Made by a program: the position numbers and the translations under genes. Shown in pieces: positions 50,103 through 59,508 of a DNA stretch of 64,000 nucleotides. The first letter of the stretch is position 1. The number at the start of each line of letters is the position of its first letter. Below the pieces are notes generated by a model. That model was not told the DNA's origin. It worked only from the letters and a program-made list of their open reading frames with translations, and did not search any database. Source of the stretch: Deltaproteobacteria bacterium (GTDB lineage Bacteria > Desulfobacterota > Desulfarculia > Desulfarculales > Desulfarculaceae); the NCBI GenBank assembly GCA_020444165.1, contig JAHLLK010000014.1, forward strand, positions 37,695 to 101,694, in the 5' to 3' direction.

Positions 50103-51521
50103 ATGTCCGACCTGCTTCGCGGCTCCGCCCGTGAAATCCTGTACGTCAAGGAGACCACCGCGGGGGTCACTCCCGCGAACCCCACCATGAAGCCCTTGCG
50201 GTGCCTACCCAATGCCAGCTTCAAGCGGGACGCGGCCAAGCTGGAAACCAAGGAGGTCACCACCACCCGGCAGAAGCGCCTGCCTCGGTCCGGCAAGGTG
50301 AGCGCCAGCGCCGAGATTCCGATCGAGCTGAGCTTCGACACCTACACCGACTTCCTGGCCGCGGTGCTGGAATTCAGCCTGGACACCTTCACCACCGCCA
50401 TCACCCTGGCCGCCACCACCATCAGCGCCTCGGCCGTGGACAACTCTTTCAATGACAGCGCGGCGGGATTCGTGGCCGCGGGCTTCGTGGAGGGCGACCT
50501 GGTTTACGGGGTGGGGTTCAGCAACTCCGCCAACAACGGCCTGTTCAAGATCACCAGCCTGACCACCAGCAAGATGATCGTCACCGGCGCCGCCGATCTG
50601 GTGACCGAGACCGCGGGCGAGAGCCTGACCATCATGAAGCCGGCCTACATGATCGTGGGCGAAACCCTCAAGACCTTCACCCTCGAGGACCGCTTCACCG
50701 ATCTCACCTCCGGGGCCGTGGGCCTGCGCTTCCCGGGCATGGTGGTGGACAAGCTCTCCGTAAAGATCGGCACCGAGGCCCTGGTGGAGGGCACCTTCAG
50801 CCTGATCGGCCGGGACGGCATCGTCGCCGAGACCGTGGTGGGAACCACCATCGCCGCGGTGGCCGCCGATCAATCCTTCACCGATTCGGCCAACGGCTTC
50901 GGGGTGTTCAAGGCCGGAGACGTGATCGCGGTCTCCGGGTTTAGCACCACCGCCAACAACGGCCGCTTCACCGTCGCCAGCGTGAGCACCGATGGCAACA
51001 AGATCACCACCACGGCCGTGGCCACCATCGAAAACGAGTCCGCTACCCCCAGCGTGACGGTGACCACCAAGCTGCCGGCCGCCTCCACCTCCATGAGCAC
51101 AACCGACCAATTCGCGGGCATCGACGATGGCCACCTGTTCTACGAGGGCGGCGCGGCCATCGCCGTGGTGTCCGACTTGAGCTTCGACCTGACCAACAAC
51201 TGCCAGGCCTACTACGCGGTGACCGACACCGGGGCCCTGGACGTGCTGGACATGGTGTTCATGGCCTCCGGCACCATGAGCATCCTGGTAAAGGACCTGG
51301 CGCTCATGAAGAAGTTCATCGCCGAAACCACCTCCAGCCTGGAATTCGCGCTGGTGGATCCGGCCGGGAACAAGCTGCGGTTCATCTTCCCCTACATCCG
51401 CTACACCGGGGCCCCGCTGACCATCGACGGGGTGGGCGCCATCAAGAGCGACATGCCCTGGGACGCCGCGGAAAGCCCGGAGTACGGGACCACGCTGATC
51501 ATCATCCGCGAGGCCGCCTAG
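50103..51521 (+). CDS. Tail tube protein with two NNG beta modules
   Basis: A 472-residue protein. The start MSDLLRGSAREILYVKETTA and TTRQKRLPRSGKVSASAEIP are typical of the long lambda-like tail tube family (TTP). Two insertions (about 105-185 and 255-325) carry GFVEGDLVYGVGFSNSANNG and VFKAGDVIAVSGFSTTANNG, each ending in a threonine-rich strand. The C-terminal half again looks like tube (YYAVTDTGALDVLDMVFMAS). The 114 bases before the ATG end in GAGGAGG. Confidence 0.75.
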   Translation: MSDLLRGSAREILYVKETTAGVTPANPTMKPLRCLPNASFKRDAAKLETKEVTTTRQKRLPRSGKVSASAEIPIELSFDTYTDFLAAVLEFSLDTFTTAITLAATTISASAVDNSFNDSAAGFVAAGFVEGDLVYGVGFSNSANNGLFKITSLTTSKMIVTGAADLVTETAGESLTIMKPAYMIVGETLKTFTLEDRFTDLTSGAVGLRFPGMVVDKLSVKIGTEALVEGTFSLIGRDGIVAETVVGTTIAAVAADQSFTDSANGFGVFKAGDVIAVSGFSTTANNGRFTVASVSTDGNKITTTAVATIENESATPSVTVTTKLPAASTSMSTTDQFAGIDDGHLFYEGGAAIAVVSDLSFDLTNNCQAYYAVTDTGALDVLDMVFMASGTMSILVKDLALMKKFIAETTSSLEFALVDPAGNKLRFIFPYIRYTGAPLTIDGVGAIKSDMPWDAAESPEYGTTLIIIREAA

Positions 51522-51529
51522 TCTGAGCA

Positions 51530-51564
51530 GGGAGGCCCTGGGGGCCTCCCAAACCACAATTTTT
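51530..51564 (+). terminator. Terminator-like hairpin after the tail tube gene
   Basis: GGGAGGCCC (51530-51538) and GGGCCTCCC (51542-51550) form a 9-bp stem with a 3-base loop; TTTTT follows at 51560-51564. The nine-base gap to the T-run suggests partial termination. Confidence 0.55.
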
Positions 51565-51579
51565 GCCAAAGGATATGAC

Positions 51580-51966
51580 ATGGACTTCGAGCTGAACCTG
51601 CCCGAGTACAAGGACTCCGAGGAATTCGACATCCTGGACCCCGCGACCCAGGAGCCCGTGGGCGTGAAACTCACCCTGGCCCGGGCCGGCTCCCAGACCC
51701 ACGTGCAGGCCAAGCACAAGGCGTCCAACAAGCTCACCGAGGCCGTGCGCAAGGGCGCCCGGAACACCGCGCAGGTGATCGAGGCCGGCGACCTGGACAT
51801 CCTCACCGCCTGCACCCTGGGGTGGAAGTTCTCCGAAAAGGTGCTGAACGGCAAGAAGCCCCCCGAGTTCAACTTCGAAACGGTGCGCGCCTTCTACAAG
51901 AAACACGACTTCATCCGCCAGGCCGCGCAGTACCTCGTGCAGGACCAGGAGGCCTTTCGAATCTGA
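51580..51966 (+). CDS. Tail assembly chaperone, short form
   Basis: A 128-residue acidic/basic helical protein between tail tube and tape measure, the usual place of the gpG/gpGT chaperones. It begins MDFELNLPEYKDSEEFDILD and ends YLVQDQEAFRI. The +1 frame is open through its stop codon into the next gene; ribosome slippage at GCC-TTT-CGA (51952-51960) would make a long form. The short form would guide tape-measure folding. Confidence 0.75.
   Translation: MDFELNLPEYKDSEEFDILDPATQEPVGVKLTLARAGSQTHVQAKHKASNKLTEAVRKGARNTAQVIEAGDLDILTACTLGWKFSEKVLNGKKPPEFNFETVRAFYKKHDFIRQAAQYLVQDQEAFRI
51952..51960 (+). other. Candidate programmed +1 frameshift site
   Basis: Reading GCC-TTT-CGA-ATC-TGA, a +1 slip of the Phe-tRNA from TTT to TTC leads to GAA-TCT-GAT and on into the gene at 51992. 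A rare CGA codon follows the slip codon and the stop lies two codons further. The same UUU-CGN motif drives +1 slippage in influenza PA-X. Confidence 0.55.
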
Positions 51967-51991
51967 TTTCCGCGCGGGGCTGGTCGAGGCC

Positions 51992-52315
51992 GTGAGGGCA
52001 AAAACGGTGCTCGACCACCCCGACAAAAAAGGCGAAACGCTCCGCAAGCGGCTCAAGAAATTCGAGGAACAAGGAGAGCCGCGGGACCCGAGACTCGACT
52101 CCGTTGACATCCCCCCCGGGGGAGACTTCCTGTTCGACTTTTACTGGGACATCCGCTGCCGGATGACCTGCGAAGACAACCTCAGCTACCAGGAATTGGA
52201 GGCATGCTGCCGACTTAAGGGAATCGCGCTGGCGCCCAGGGAAGTAACCGCATTGATGGAGATGGACCTGGGCTACCGGGTGGGGGTGTACGAGGCAGGA
52301 AAGGCGGTCAGGTGA
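51992..52315 (+). CDS. Tail assembly chaperone, long-form extension
   Basis: 107 residues if begun at the GTG at 51992, but the frame is open upstream across the stop of the short form, and there is no good ribosome-binding site. It is best read as the extension of a frameshifted fusion. It contains EDNLSYQELEACCRLKGIAL, typical of the T part of GT, which binds tape measure. Its stop overlaps the GTG of the tape measure (GTGA). Confidence 0.65.
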   Translation: MRAKTVLDHPDKKGETLRKRLKKFEEQGEPRDPRLDSVDIPPGGDFLFDFYWDIRCRMTCEDNLSYQELEACCRLKGIALAPREVTALMEMDLGYRVGVYEAGKAVR

Positions 52316-55300
52316 GCGACAACATCACAGTCTTGGGGGTGGCCGTCAGGAGTGACGGGGTGGTTGTCGGCAAGGAGCGGCTTGACCAGTTCGCCCGGGC
52401 CGCTGACCAGGCCGAGACTTCCACCCAGCGCCTCACCGCGCGCACCTCCGAGCTGACCGACTTCGCGAAGCGGCTGGTGGCCGTCCTGGGCGTGGTCAAG
52501 CTGATGGACATGGCCCGGGACGCCGCCATGCTGGCCGCGCGCTACGAGACCTTGGGCGTGGTGATGGAGGCGGTCGGGAAGAACGCCGGCTACGGCGCCC
52601 AGCAGATGGCCAGCTTCCAGAAGGAGTTGCAGAAGACCGGCATCTCCATGATCCAGTCCCGCCAGGTGTTGACCATGATGGTGCAGGCCCATCTAGACCT
52701 GGCCAACGCCACCAAGCTGGCGCGCCTGGCCCAGGACGCCGCGGTGATCGGCAACCTCAACTCCTCGCAAGCCTTCAACACACTGATTTATGGCATCCAG
52801 TCCGCCCAAATCGAGACGTTGCGCACCATCGGCATCAACGTCGACTTTGAGCAGTCATACAAGACCCTTGGCGCCCAGATCGGGAAAAGCGCGGCCTCGC
52901 TCACGGAGGCGGAGAAGATGCAGGCCCGCCTCAATGCTGTCATGGAGTCGGGCAAGGCCATCGCTGGCACCTACGAAAGCGCCATGGGCACTGCCGGAAA
53001 GCAGATCAAGTCCTTTGAGCGCTACGTGGAGGACCTGCAAGTCGCCATCGGGACCGCCTTCGGCCCGGCCCTGGCCAAGGGCATGGAAATCGCCACGGTG
53101 GCCATCAAGAAGCTCCAGGAGGTGGCCCGGGGCGATGCGGCGCAGGCCATGCTCGCGGGGGTGGGGGATGCGCTCCTGTGGAGCGCTAAAAACATCGACG
53201 CCTTTATCTCCGGCCTGACCGCGGCGGCGGTGACCGTGGGCGTGCTGAGCGTGGCCACTGGGGGCCTGACCGCGGCTGTGGACAGCCTGACCGCGGCCAT
53301 CATGCGCAACCCCATCATGGCCCTAGCCGTGGTCATCGGGGCCGTGGCCACGGCGGTGGTGGCGCTGCACAAGGACGCCAGCGAGCTCCAGGCCGAACTG
53401 GTGGACCTGGAGAGGTCGGCCGCCGCCGCCGCCGACACCTTCCAGCGCAAGCAGGAGCAACTGGAGAGCCTGCGGACCACCCTGATCACCTACGACAGCG
53501 CCATGCGGGACGCCAGAGGGGACCTGGACCTGGAGGCCCAGGCCGTGCGGGACCTGGCCGCCAAGTATCCGGACCTGGTGGGCAAGTACGACAGCGTGGC
53601 CGAGGCCATCGACAAGATCAACGCCAAGCGCGGGCAGATGGTCACCCAAATGGCCCAGGAGGCGGCACAGAAGCAACTGGAGGTGTTGGAAAAAGCCCGG
53701 CAGGTCATCAAGCGGTATGCCGAGGAAGGCTCCAATGACCTGCTGAACATGTCCAAGGTGATCCAGGTGGAAGTGGCCAAGGAAGCCGAGGCCATGAGCT
53801 TCGTGGATAAGCTCTTCTCGGCCGGCAGCTTCCACAAATTCATGGGCGTCACCACGGAAATGATCCGGGACATGGAGGTAGCGGCGGGGCAAGCAATTGA
53901 GCAATTTGGCTTGCTGGAAAACATCCGCATTGCACTGCCGGTAGGAAGCGAGGAAGAGCAAAAATTAAAGGCAATCGAAGACGGCTTGGCTGCCCTGGTA
54001 AGGAAGATCAGGGACACCGAAAAAGTGTCCACGGAGGTTCAAAGAGTACTGACGGATTTCCTCACCGCGGTAGACGAACAAGCCAAGAAACTCAAGGACG
54101 ACTGGTACGCCATCAACCAGGAGATTGACGGCACCAAGGCGGCCGTGGCCGGCCTCGACATGCAGATGAAGGCGCTGACCGGGCCCGACAAGGCGCTGGC
54201 CGACTTCCTCCGGGAGATGAAGGCCGCGACCGCCACGGCCTCCGGGGACAAGACCGCGGCGGTGAAGGCGGAACTGGAGCGCAACCTTGCCAGGATCGAC
54301 GCCCTGAAGGTGTCCGAGGAGCAGGCTTATGATGCGGGGGCCGCGGCCTACGCCCTCTACAAGGCCCAGCTCGCCGCGCTGGACGAAAAGCACACCAAGA
54401 AGGTAACCAGCGAGGCCCAAAAACGGGCCAATGAATACGAGCGCTGGGAGAAAAAGATCGCGGAAACCGCCAAGTCCATTGGCGAGGAAAGCACCCAGAC
54501 TCAAACCAGGCAGATCGAAGAGAAGTTGGCGGCCTACAAGGCCTCCGGTCAGCTCACGGTGGAGGCCGAGAAGAACGCCCAGGAGGCCATCGCCAAGCTG
54601 AAGGAAAAGGCCCAGATCGACGACATTAAACGGCAGGCTGATTTCGAAGAGAAGATGCGGCAGGCGCGCAAAAGGGAGCGCGACGAAATCGCCGCCGCCG
54701 AAAAGAAGCAGATCGAAGACCAGCGCTGGGCCGAGGATCAGCGGGTGGGCATGTCGAATGACACGGCCGCCAAAAAGGCGCTGGCCCTGGAGCGCTACAC
54801 AGAGGAGGTCCGTTCTCACAACCTAAGCCAGGCCGCACAAGATGAACTCATCAACAAAAAGCGCGAGGAGCTGAACCGGTCCACTCTGGACAAGATGCTG
54901 GACCAGTGGGCCGACCACGACAAGAACGTCGAAGCGCTAACCCAGTCCATGTTCCAGAACATCCAGAACACTTGGGGAGGCTGGTGGGAAGACCTGCTGC
55001 TGGGCGAGTTCGCCGACGCGGAAGACGCCATCTCCGAACTTGGAGACGCGTTCGTCAAGATGCTCGCCCAGATGACCGCGGCGTGGGTGGCCAACGAAAC
55101 CCTGGCCGGCATGGCCAATTTCTTCAAGGACCTCAAAACGGGGATGTCCGGCGGCGGGTGGAATTTCAATTCCATGGGCGGCTGGTGGAAGGGCCTGTGG
55201 GGCGGCATCGAAGGCTCCCAGGAGGCGGCCGCGCAAGCGACCACCACCGCGGCCGGCAACATGGACCGGGCGGCCACCCGTCACGACACCGCGGCCGGGA

Positions 55301-58300
55301 AGCTGGTTCAGGCGGGAACGGACCTGTCCGCAGCCGCCGCCAAGCTGGGGGCGGCCGGCGCGGTGCCGGGCGGGACCTCCGCCACCCCGGGCGGGCTGGT
55401 GCAGACGCCGCTCACCGAGGGGGGGACCACCTCCGGCGTGATCTTCGGCTGGGACCCCTCCTGGGGGGAGCAGGACTGGAGTGGATGGGGGGATGAGTTC
55501 ACCGGGGGGACCGAAACCCCCACCGGCAACGCCGGGGAGGTGATCTCGGCTGGCCAGAACCCGTTCGACACCTATTCCCCGGCCCAGGTCTTCGCGCTGC
55601 TGACCTCGGCCTATGCCCTGATCGAGGGCATAAACGGGCTGGGAGACCCCAACCGCAACAAGTTCGGCGCGGGCCTGCAAGCCCTGGGGGGTGGGGCCGG
55701 GCTGTACTCCAACCAAATCCTGCGCGACCTGTTCGGCCTGGGGGGCATCAGCCCGGCTGGTCAGGTGGCCATGGGCGGGTTGGGGGTGCTGGGGGCCGGT
55801 TATGGCCTCTGGAACAACCTCCAGGGGTTTGGCGACCAGGGCGTCACGGGGCTCAACGTCCTGTCCACCGCGCTCAACGCCTACAATTTGTACGCGGGCA
55901 GCCGCAACCTGATCGCGGGGATTCAATCGCTGGCCGACCTGCCCAGCATTGGCGGCGCCCCTGACATCTTTACCCAGTTTTGGCGGTGGGGCAAGTCCGG
56001 GTGGGACGCCGCGTTTGGGCCGAGCGTGACGGCTCCCACGCCGACGACGACTCCTACCACCGTGGTGCCCGCCTTCAATCCTTCCGACCCCTACGCCGGG
56101 TGGGGCGGCGAGTTCACCGGGGGAACCGAGGCCGGATGGGGGCAAATTGGCAACGCCGGGGCTGGCATGGCCGGCGGCATCGCCGGCAGCTACGCCAGTG
56201 GCGAGCTGATCCGCAACACGGTGGCCAAGGAAAGACCCAACGCCATGTACGGTGCCATGGGCGGGGCGGCCGGCGGCGGGGCTTACGGGGCTTCGGTGGG
56301 CACCGCGATCCTTCCCGGGATAGGGACACTGATCGGCGCGGCCCTGGGGGCCTTCATGGGCGGCGTCGTGGGTGGGCTGACGGGCGGCGCCTTCGGGTCC
56401 GACGAAAAGCCGGACCCGTACCAGCGCATGACCAACATCAAGCACAGTTACGACAGTTGGCAGAGGCAGACCCAGATCAGCCAGGAAAACCCCGAGTGGT
56501 ACCAGACCGCGGGGCTCCCGTCCTACTCGGCCTCGCGCTACTCCGCCTATGAGGAGATCGACAAGAGCGTAGAGTCGGGAACCCTGAGCCAGAGCCTCCG
56601 CGAGATCGCGGAGGGGACCCCGGAGGGCGCGGTCAACATCAAGAAAATCCTGGAGAGCGTCACGCCGCTGGAAATGGCCATGGGCGGGGCGACCGAAAAG
56701 TACCATGATTTCAACATGGTGATCAAGGACACCGTCGAAAACTCCGCCCGCGGGGCGCTGGAGTTCGACGGCTACGCATCTTCTGGCGAGCACCTCTCGG
56801 AGAAGATGGGCGAGCTGGCGGACGGCCTGGGCCTGACCGACGAGCAGACCGCGGCCCTCAACGAAAACGTGGCGGCCAGCATCACCGACTGGCAGCATTG
56901 GTGGGGCAGCACTGACGCGCTGACCATGAAGATCCGGGACGACTTCGCCCAAGCCCTGATCGGCGCGGCCGAGGCCGAGGCCGGCGACGAGGAGGCCACC
57001 AACCGCCTGACCGAGGCCAAGCAACGCCTGATCGCGGAGCTTGACCAAATCATCGCCGCCAGGACGCTGGGCCAGGACTCAGGGGACGCGGAAAAGAGCC
57101 TCTACGTCCAACTGGCCGAGGCCATCCAGGTGACCGGCGGGGTGGGCCAACTGGCCGCGGCCAGCCTCCAGGAGCTCAACACCCAGTTCGCGGACGGGAC
57201 CCTGACGCAAGAGGAGTACACCAAGGCCCAGGAGGACATCCTGGCCCACCTGGTGGACTATAACGCCATGGTGCAAGATCAGACCCGGCGCACCACCGAG
57301 GCGGCCACGGCCGAGGAACTGCTCGTGGCCGGCATGCGCAACGCGGCCATAGTGGGGGAGATCCAGCGTCAGGCGTTTGAGCAGAACGGCCAGGCCATGA
57401 GCCTGGTGGACGCCCAAACCCAGGCGCTGACCGGCACCATCGACAACCTCCTGACCGCCAACTCCCTGGAGGCCATTGAGCAACGGGAAATGGTGAACCT
57501 CCTGCTGTTCCAGTCCGGCCGCACCGAGGAGTTGACCAACCAATACAAGCGCTATCAGGAGATAAAGGAAGACCTCACCAAAGCCCACACCATGGAGCGC
57601 TCCGAGGTGGAGAAGCTGGTGGCCGAAGGCCGCGAGCTGGCCAAGGAACTGGGGTTCACCAAGGAAGCCACCGAGGGCCAGACCGACGCGAACAACAACG
57701 CGACGGGCCCCACGGACACCCTGGCCAAGGCGGTGGCGGGCGTGGCCGAGGCCGTGGAAGCGCTCAAGGGGTGGCTGGAGGGCCTGCCGGCCAGCGGCAC
57801 CACCTGGGACTGGTACATGAATGGGCACTTCAACTTCGAGGGGGAAAAGCCCCCCAAGAAGGAGCACTCCGGGGGGCTGATCATGCACTCCGGGGGGTTC
57901 GTGGGCTGGCCGCGGCTCCACGGCGGTGGCCTGGCCCCGGACGAGGTGCCCATCATAGCCCAAAAGGGCGAGTACATGATCAAGCGCTCCGACGTGAGCG
58001 CTTTGGGCGGGGCCGCCGGGGTCGAGCACATGCTCGACTCGGCTCTGGGGGCCGCCACCGCATCCACCAGCACCACCGCCGTGGCCACCGCGGCCGACCA
58101 GACCGAGGAAGAGGCCCAGCGTTTGGCTGACGCCTACGAGGCGGCCATCAAGGAGATGCAGGGCTGGGACGCGGCCTGGCTGCGGGAACGTTACACCGCC
58201 GAGCAACAGGCCGGCGACCAACTTATCCAGCAGCGCAACTCGCAGATGGAGCAGGTCAAGGCCTGGGAGGAAGAGGGCACCATCACCCACGAAGAGGCCG

Positions 58301-59505
58301 TGGCCCGCATGGGGCTCATCGACCAGCAGTGGGCGGCTGACGTGGTGAAGCTGCGGGAAGAGGTGACCAAGGCCTTTGACCAGACCATCGCCGATTTCTG
58401 GGAGGGCCAGAAGAGCCAGGCCGAGCAGGCCCACGACGCCATCATGCAGCAGTCCCAGGACCTGCTGGACGAGCTGCAACGGCAGTACGAGTCCGGGGCC
58501 ATCGGGAGTTGGGAGGAGTACCAGAGCCGGCGGATCGACGTGGAGGCCATGACCGACAAGGCCCTGGCCAACCTGCGGTCGGACGCCTACAAGAGCCTCC
58601 AGGCCATCGTGGACAACTCGCTCAAGGGGGAGCTTTCCGCCACCGAGCAGCAGGTGCAGACCCTCAATGACACCTACCGCGACCACCTGCAAGAGCTGGA
58701 GGACTACTACCGGGCCGGGACCATCTCCCAGCAGGATGCCCAGCAGTGGCGCCTGGCGCTCCAGGAGAGCTACCAGCGGGATCTGGGCCAGATCACCACC
58801 GAGGGCCTGGCCAACCTGGAGAACATCGAAACCAGCGCCCTGGGCCAGCGCAAGGACCGCCAGGAACAGCTCATGAGCGAGCTTCTGGCTACCGAGGGCC
58901 TGACCCAAGAGGGCATCCAGCAGCGCATCAAGGAGTTGATGGGGGTCAACGAGGACGTAGCGGGGCTGGAGAAAGACCAGAAGGTGCTGGGCAGCCTCCA
59001 AAAGTGGCTGACCTCTCCCTTCACCAACGCCACCGAGGCCGCGGCTCTGGTGGCCCAGGCCCGGGACCTCTACGCCGGACTGGACTTCCAGACCCTTTCC
59101 CAGGAGGGCGGGCTGGCCGGCTCCGCGGTAGGCGTGATTGGCGACCGGGAATTTTTACAAGGCTGGACGGTCTCCGACCCCATCACCGACCCCGGGCCAT
59201 CTCCCTCCTGGGACAACAGCAAGCCGATGCCCGGCAGGGGCCCGCTACTGCCCAGCCCCATCGCCCCCATTCCGGGCACCGGCGGGACCTATGCGGCCCA
59301 GGAGCGTCAGGCGGCCCCACAGCAGACCCAGGTGGTGATCAACATCGGCCAGGTGGGCCAGCTCGCCGACGCGGTGATCGAGGCCTCGGTCAAGGAGTTC
59401 CGCACCTTCCTCTACCAGGAGCAAGCCCGCCAGGCCCAGACCGGCGGCCCCAAGCCCTACACCACCAGCATTTCGCGGCCGGCCCTGCTGCCGGGGAGCA
59501 AATAG
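52312..59505 (+). CDS. Tail tape measure protein
   Basis: A 2397-residue protein, by far the longest phage gene. The N-terminus (ERLDQFARAADQAETSTQRL) and the early helices fit the tape-measure family. A hydrophobic stretch lies near 335-350 (MALAVVIGAVATAVVALH) and more near 1300-1380 (glycine-rich). Long charged helices fill 350-900 and 1900-2300. GGLAPDEVPIIAQKGEYMIK near 1875-1900 is the motif common to tape measures. A local duplication, GWGDEFTGGTE and GWGGEFTGGTE, lies at about 1060 and 1263. Length predicts a tail of several hundred nanometres. Confidence 0.88.
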   Translation: MSDNITVLGVAVRSDGVVVGKERLDQFARAADQAETSTQRLTARTSELTDFAKRLVAVLGVVKLMDMARDAAMLAARYETLGVVMEAVGKNAGYGAQQMASFQKELQKTGISMIQSRQVLTMMVQAHLDLANATKLARLAQDAAVIGNLNSSQAFNTLIYGIQSAQIETLRTIGINVDFEQSYKTLGAQIGKSAASLTEAEKMQARLNAVMESGKAIAGTYESAMGTAGKQIKSFERYVEDLQVAIGTAFGPALAKGMEIATVAIKKLQEVARGDAAQAMLAGVGDALLWSAKNIDAFISGLTAAAVTVGVLSVATGGLTAAVDSLTAAIMRNPIMALAVVIGAVATAVVALHKDASELQAELVDLERSAAAAADTFQRKQEQLESLRTTLITYDSAMRDARGDLDLEAQAVRDLAAKYPDLVGKYDSVAEAIDKINAKRGQMVTQMAQEAAQKQLEVLEKARQVIKRYAEEGSNDLLNMSKVIQVEVAKEAEAMSFVDKLFSAGSFHKFMGVTTEMIRDMEVAAGQAIEQFGLLENIRIALPVGSEEEQKLKAIEDGLAALVRKIRDTEKVSTEVQRVLTDFLTAVDEQAKKLKDDWYAINQEIDGTKAAVAGLDMQMKALTGPDKALADFLREMKAATATASGDKTAAVKAELERNLARIDALKVSEEQAYDAGAAAYALYKAQLAALDEKHTKKVTSEAQKRANEYERWEKKIAETAKSIGEESTQTQTRQIEEKLAAYKASGQLTVEAEKNAQEAIAKLKEKAQIDDIKRQADFEEKMRQARKRERDEIAAAEKKQIEDQRWAEDQRVGMSNDTAAKKALALERYTEEVRSHNLSQAAQDELINKKREELNRSTLDKMLDQWADHDKNVEALTQSMFQNIQNTWGGWWEDLLLGEFADAEDAISELGDAFVKMLAQMTAAWVANETLAGMANFFKDLKTGMSGGGWNFNSMGGWWKGLWGGIEGSQEAAAQATTTAAGNMDRAATRHDTAAGKLVQAGTDLSAAAAKLGAAGAVPGGTSATPGGLVQTPLTEGGTTSGVIFGWDPSWGEQDWSGWGDEFTGGTETPTGNAGEVISAGQNPFDTYSPAQVFALLTSAYALIEGINGLGDPNRNKFGAGLQALGGGAGLYSNQILRDLFGLGGISPAGQVAMGGLGVLGAGYGLWNNLQGFGDQGVTGLNVLSTALNAYNLYAGSRNLIAGIQSLADLPSIGGAPDIFTQFWRWGKSGWDAAFGPSVTAPTPTTTPTTVVPAFNPSDPYAGWGGEFTGGTEAGWGQIGNAGAGMAGGIAGSYASGELIRNTVAKERPNAMYGAMGGAAGGGAYGASVGTAILPGIGTLIGAALGAFMGGVVGGLTGGAFGSDEKPDPYQRMTNIKHSYDSWQRQTQISQENPEWYQTAGLPSYSASRYSAYEEIDKSVESGTLSQSLREIAEGTPEGAVNIKKILESVTPLEMAMGGATEKYHDFNMVIKDTVENSARGALEFDGYASSGEHLSEKMGELADGLGLTDEQTAALNENVAASITDWQHWWGSTDALTMKIRDDFAQALIGAAEAEAGDEEATNRLTEAKQRLIAELDQIIAARTLGQDSGDAEKSLYVQLAEAIQVTGGVGQLAAASLQELNTQFADGTLTQEEYTKAQEDILAHLVDYNAMVQDQTRRTTEAATAEELLVAGMRNAAIVGEIQRQAFEQNGQAMSLVDAQTQALTGTIDNLLTANSLEAIEQREMVNLLLFQSGRTEELTNQYKRYQEIKEDLTKAHTMERSEVEKLVAEGRELAKELGFTKEATEGQTDANNNATGPTDTLAKAVAGVAEAVEALKGWLEGLPASGTTWDWYMNGHFNFEGEKPPKKEHSGGLIMHSGGFVGWPRLHGGGLAPDEVPIIAQKGEYMIKRSDVSALGGAAGVEHMLDSALGAATASTSTTAVATAADQTEEEAQRLADAYEAAIKEMQGWDAAWLRERYTAEQQAGDQLIQQRNSQMEQVKAWEEEGTITHEEAVARMGLIDQQWAADVVKLREEVTKAFDQTIADFWEGQKSQAEQAHDAIMQQSQDLLDELQRQYESGAIGSWEEYQSRRIDVEAMTDKALANLRSDAYKSLQAIVDNSLKGELSATEQQVQTLNDTYRDHLQELEDYYRAGTISQQDAQQWRLALQESYQRDLGQITTEGLANLENIETSALGQRKDRQEQLMSELLATEGLTQEGIQQRIKELMGVNEDVAGLEKDQKVLGSLQKWLTSPFTNATEAAALVAQARDLYAGLDFQTLSQEGGLAGSAVGVIGDREFLQGWTVSDPITDPGPSPSWDNSKPMPGRGPLLPSPIAPIPGTGGTYAAQERQAAPQQTQVVINIGQVGQLADAVIEASVKEFRTFLYQEQARQAQTGGPKPYTTSISRPALLPGSK

Positions 59506-59508
59506 GCC

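Noticed and set aside
53323..53961. Minus-strand frames opposite the tape measure gene
   Set aside because: Shadows of a strongly supported 2397-residue gene; no start signals.
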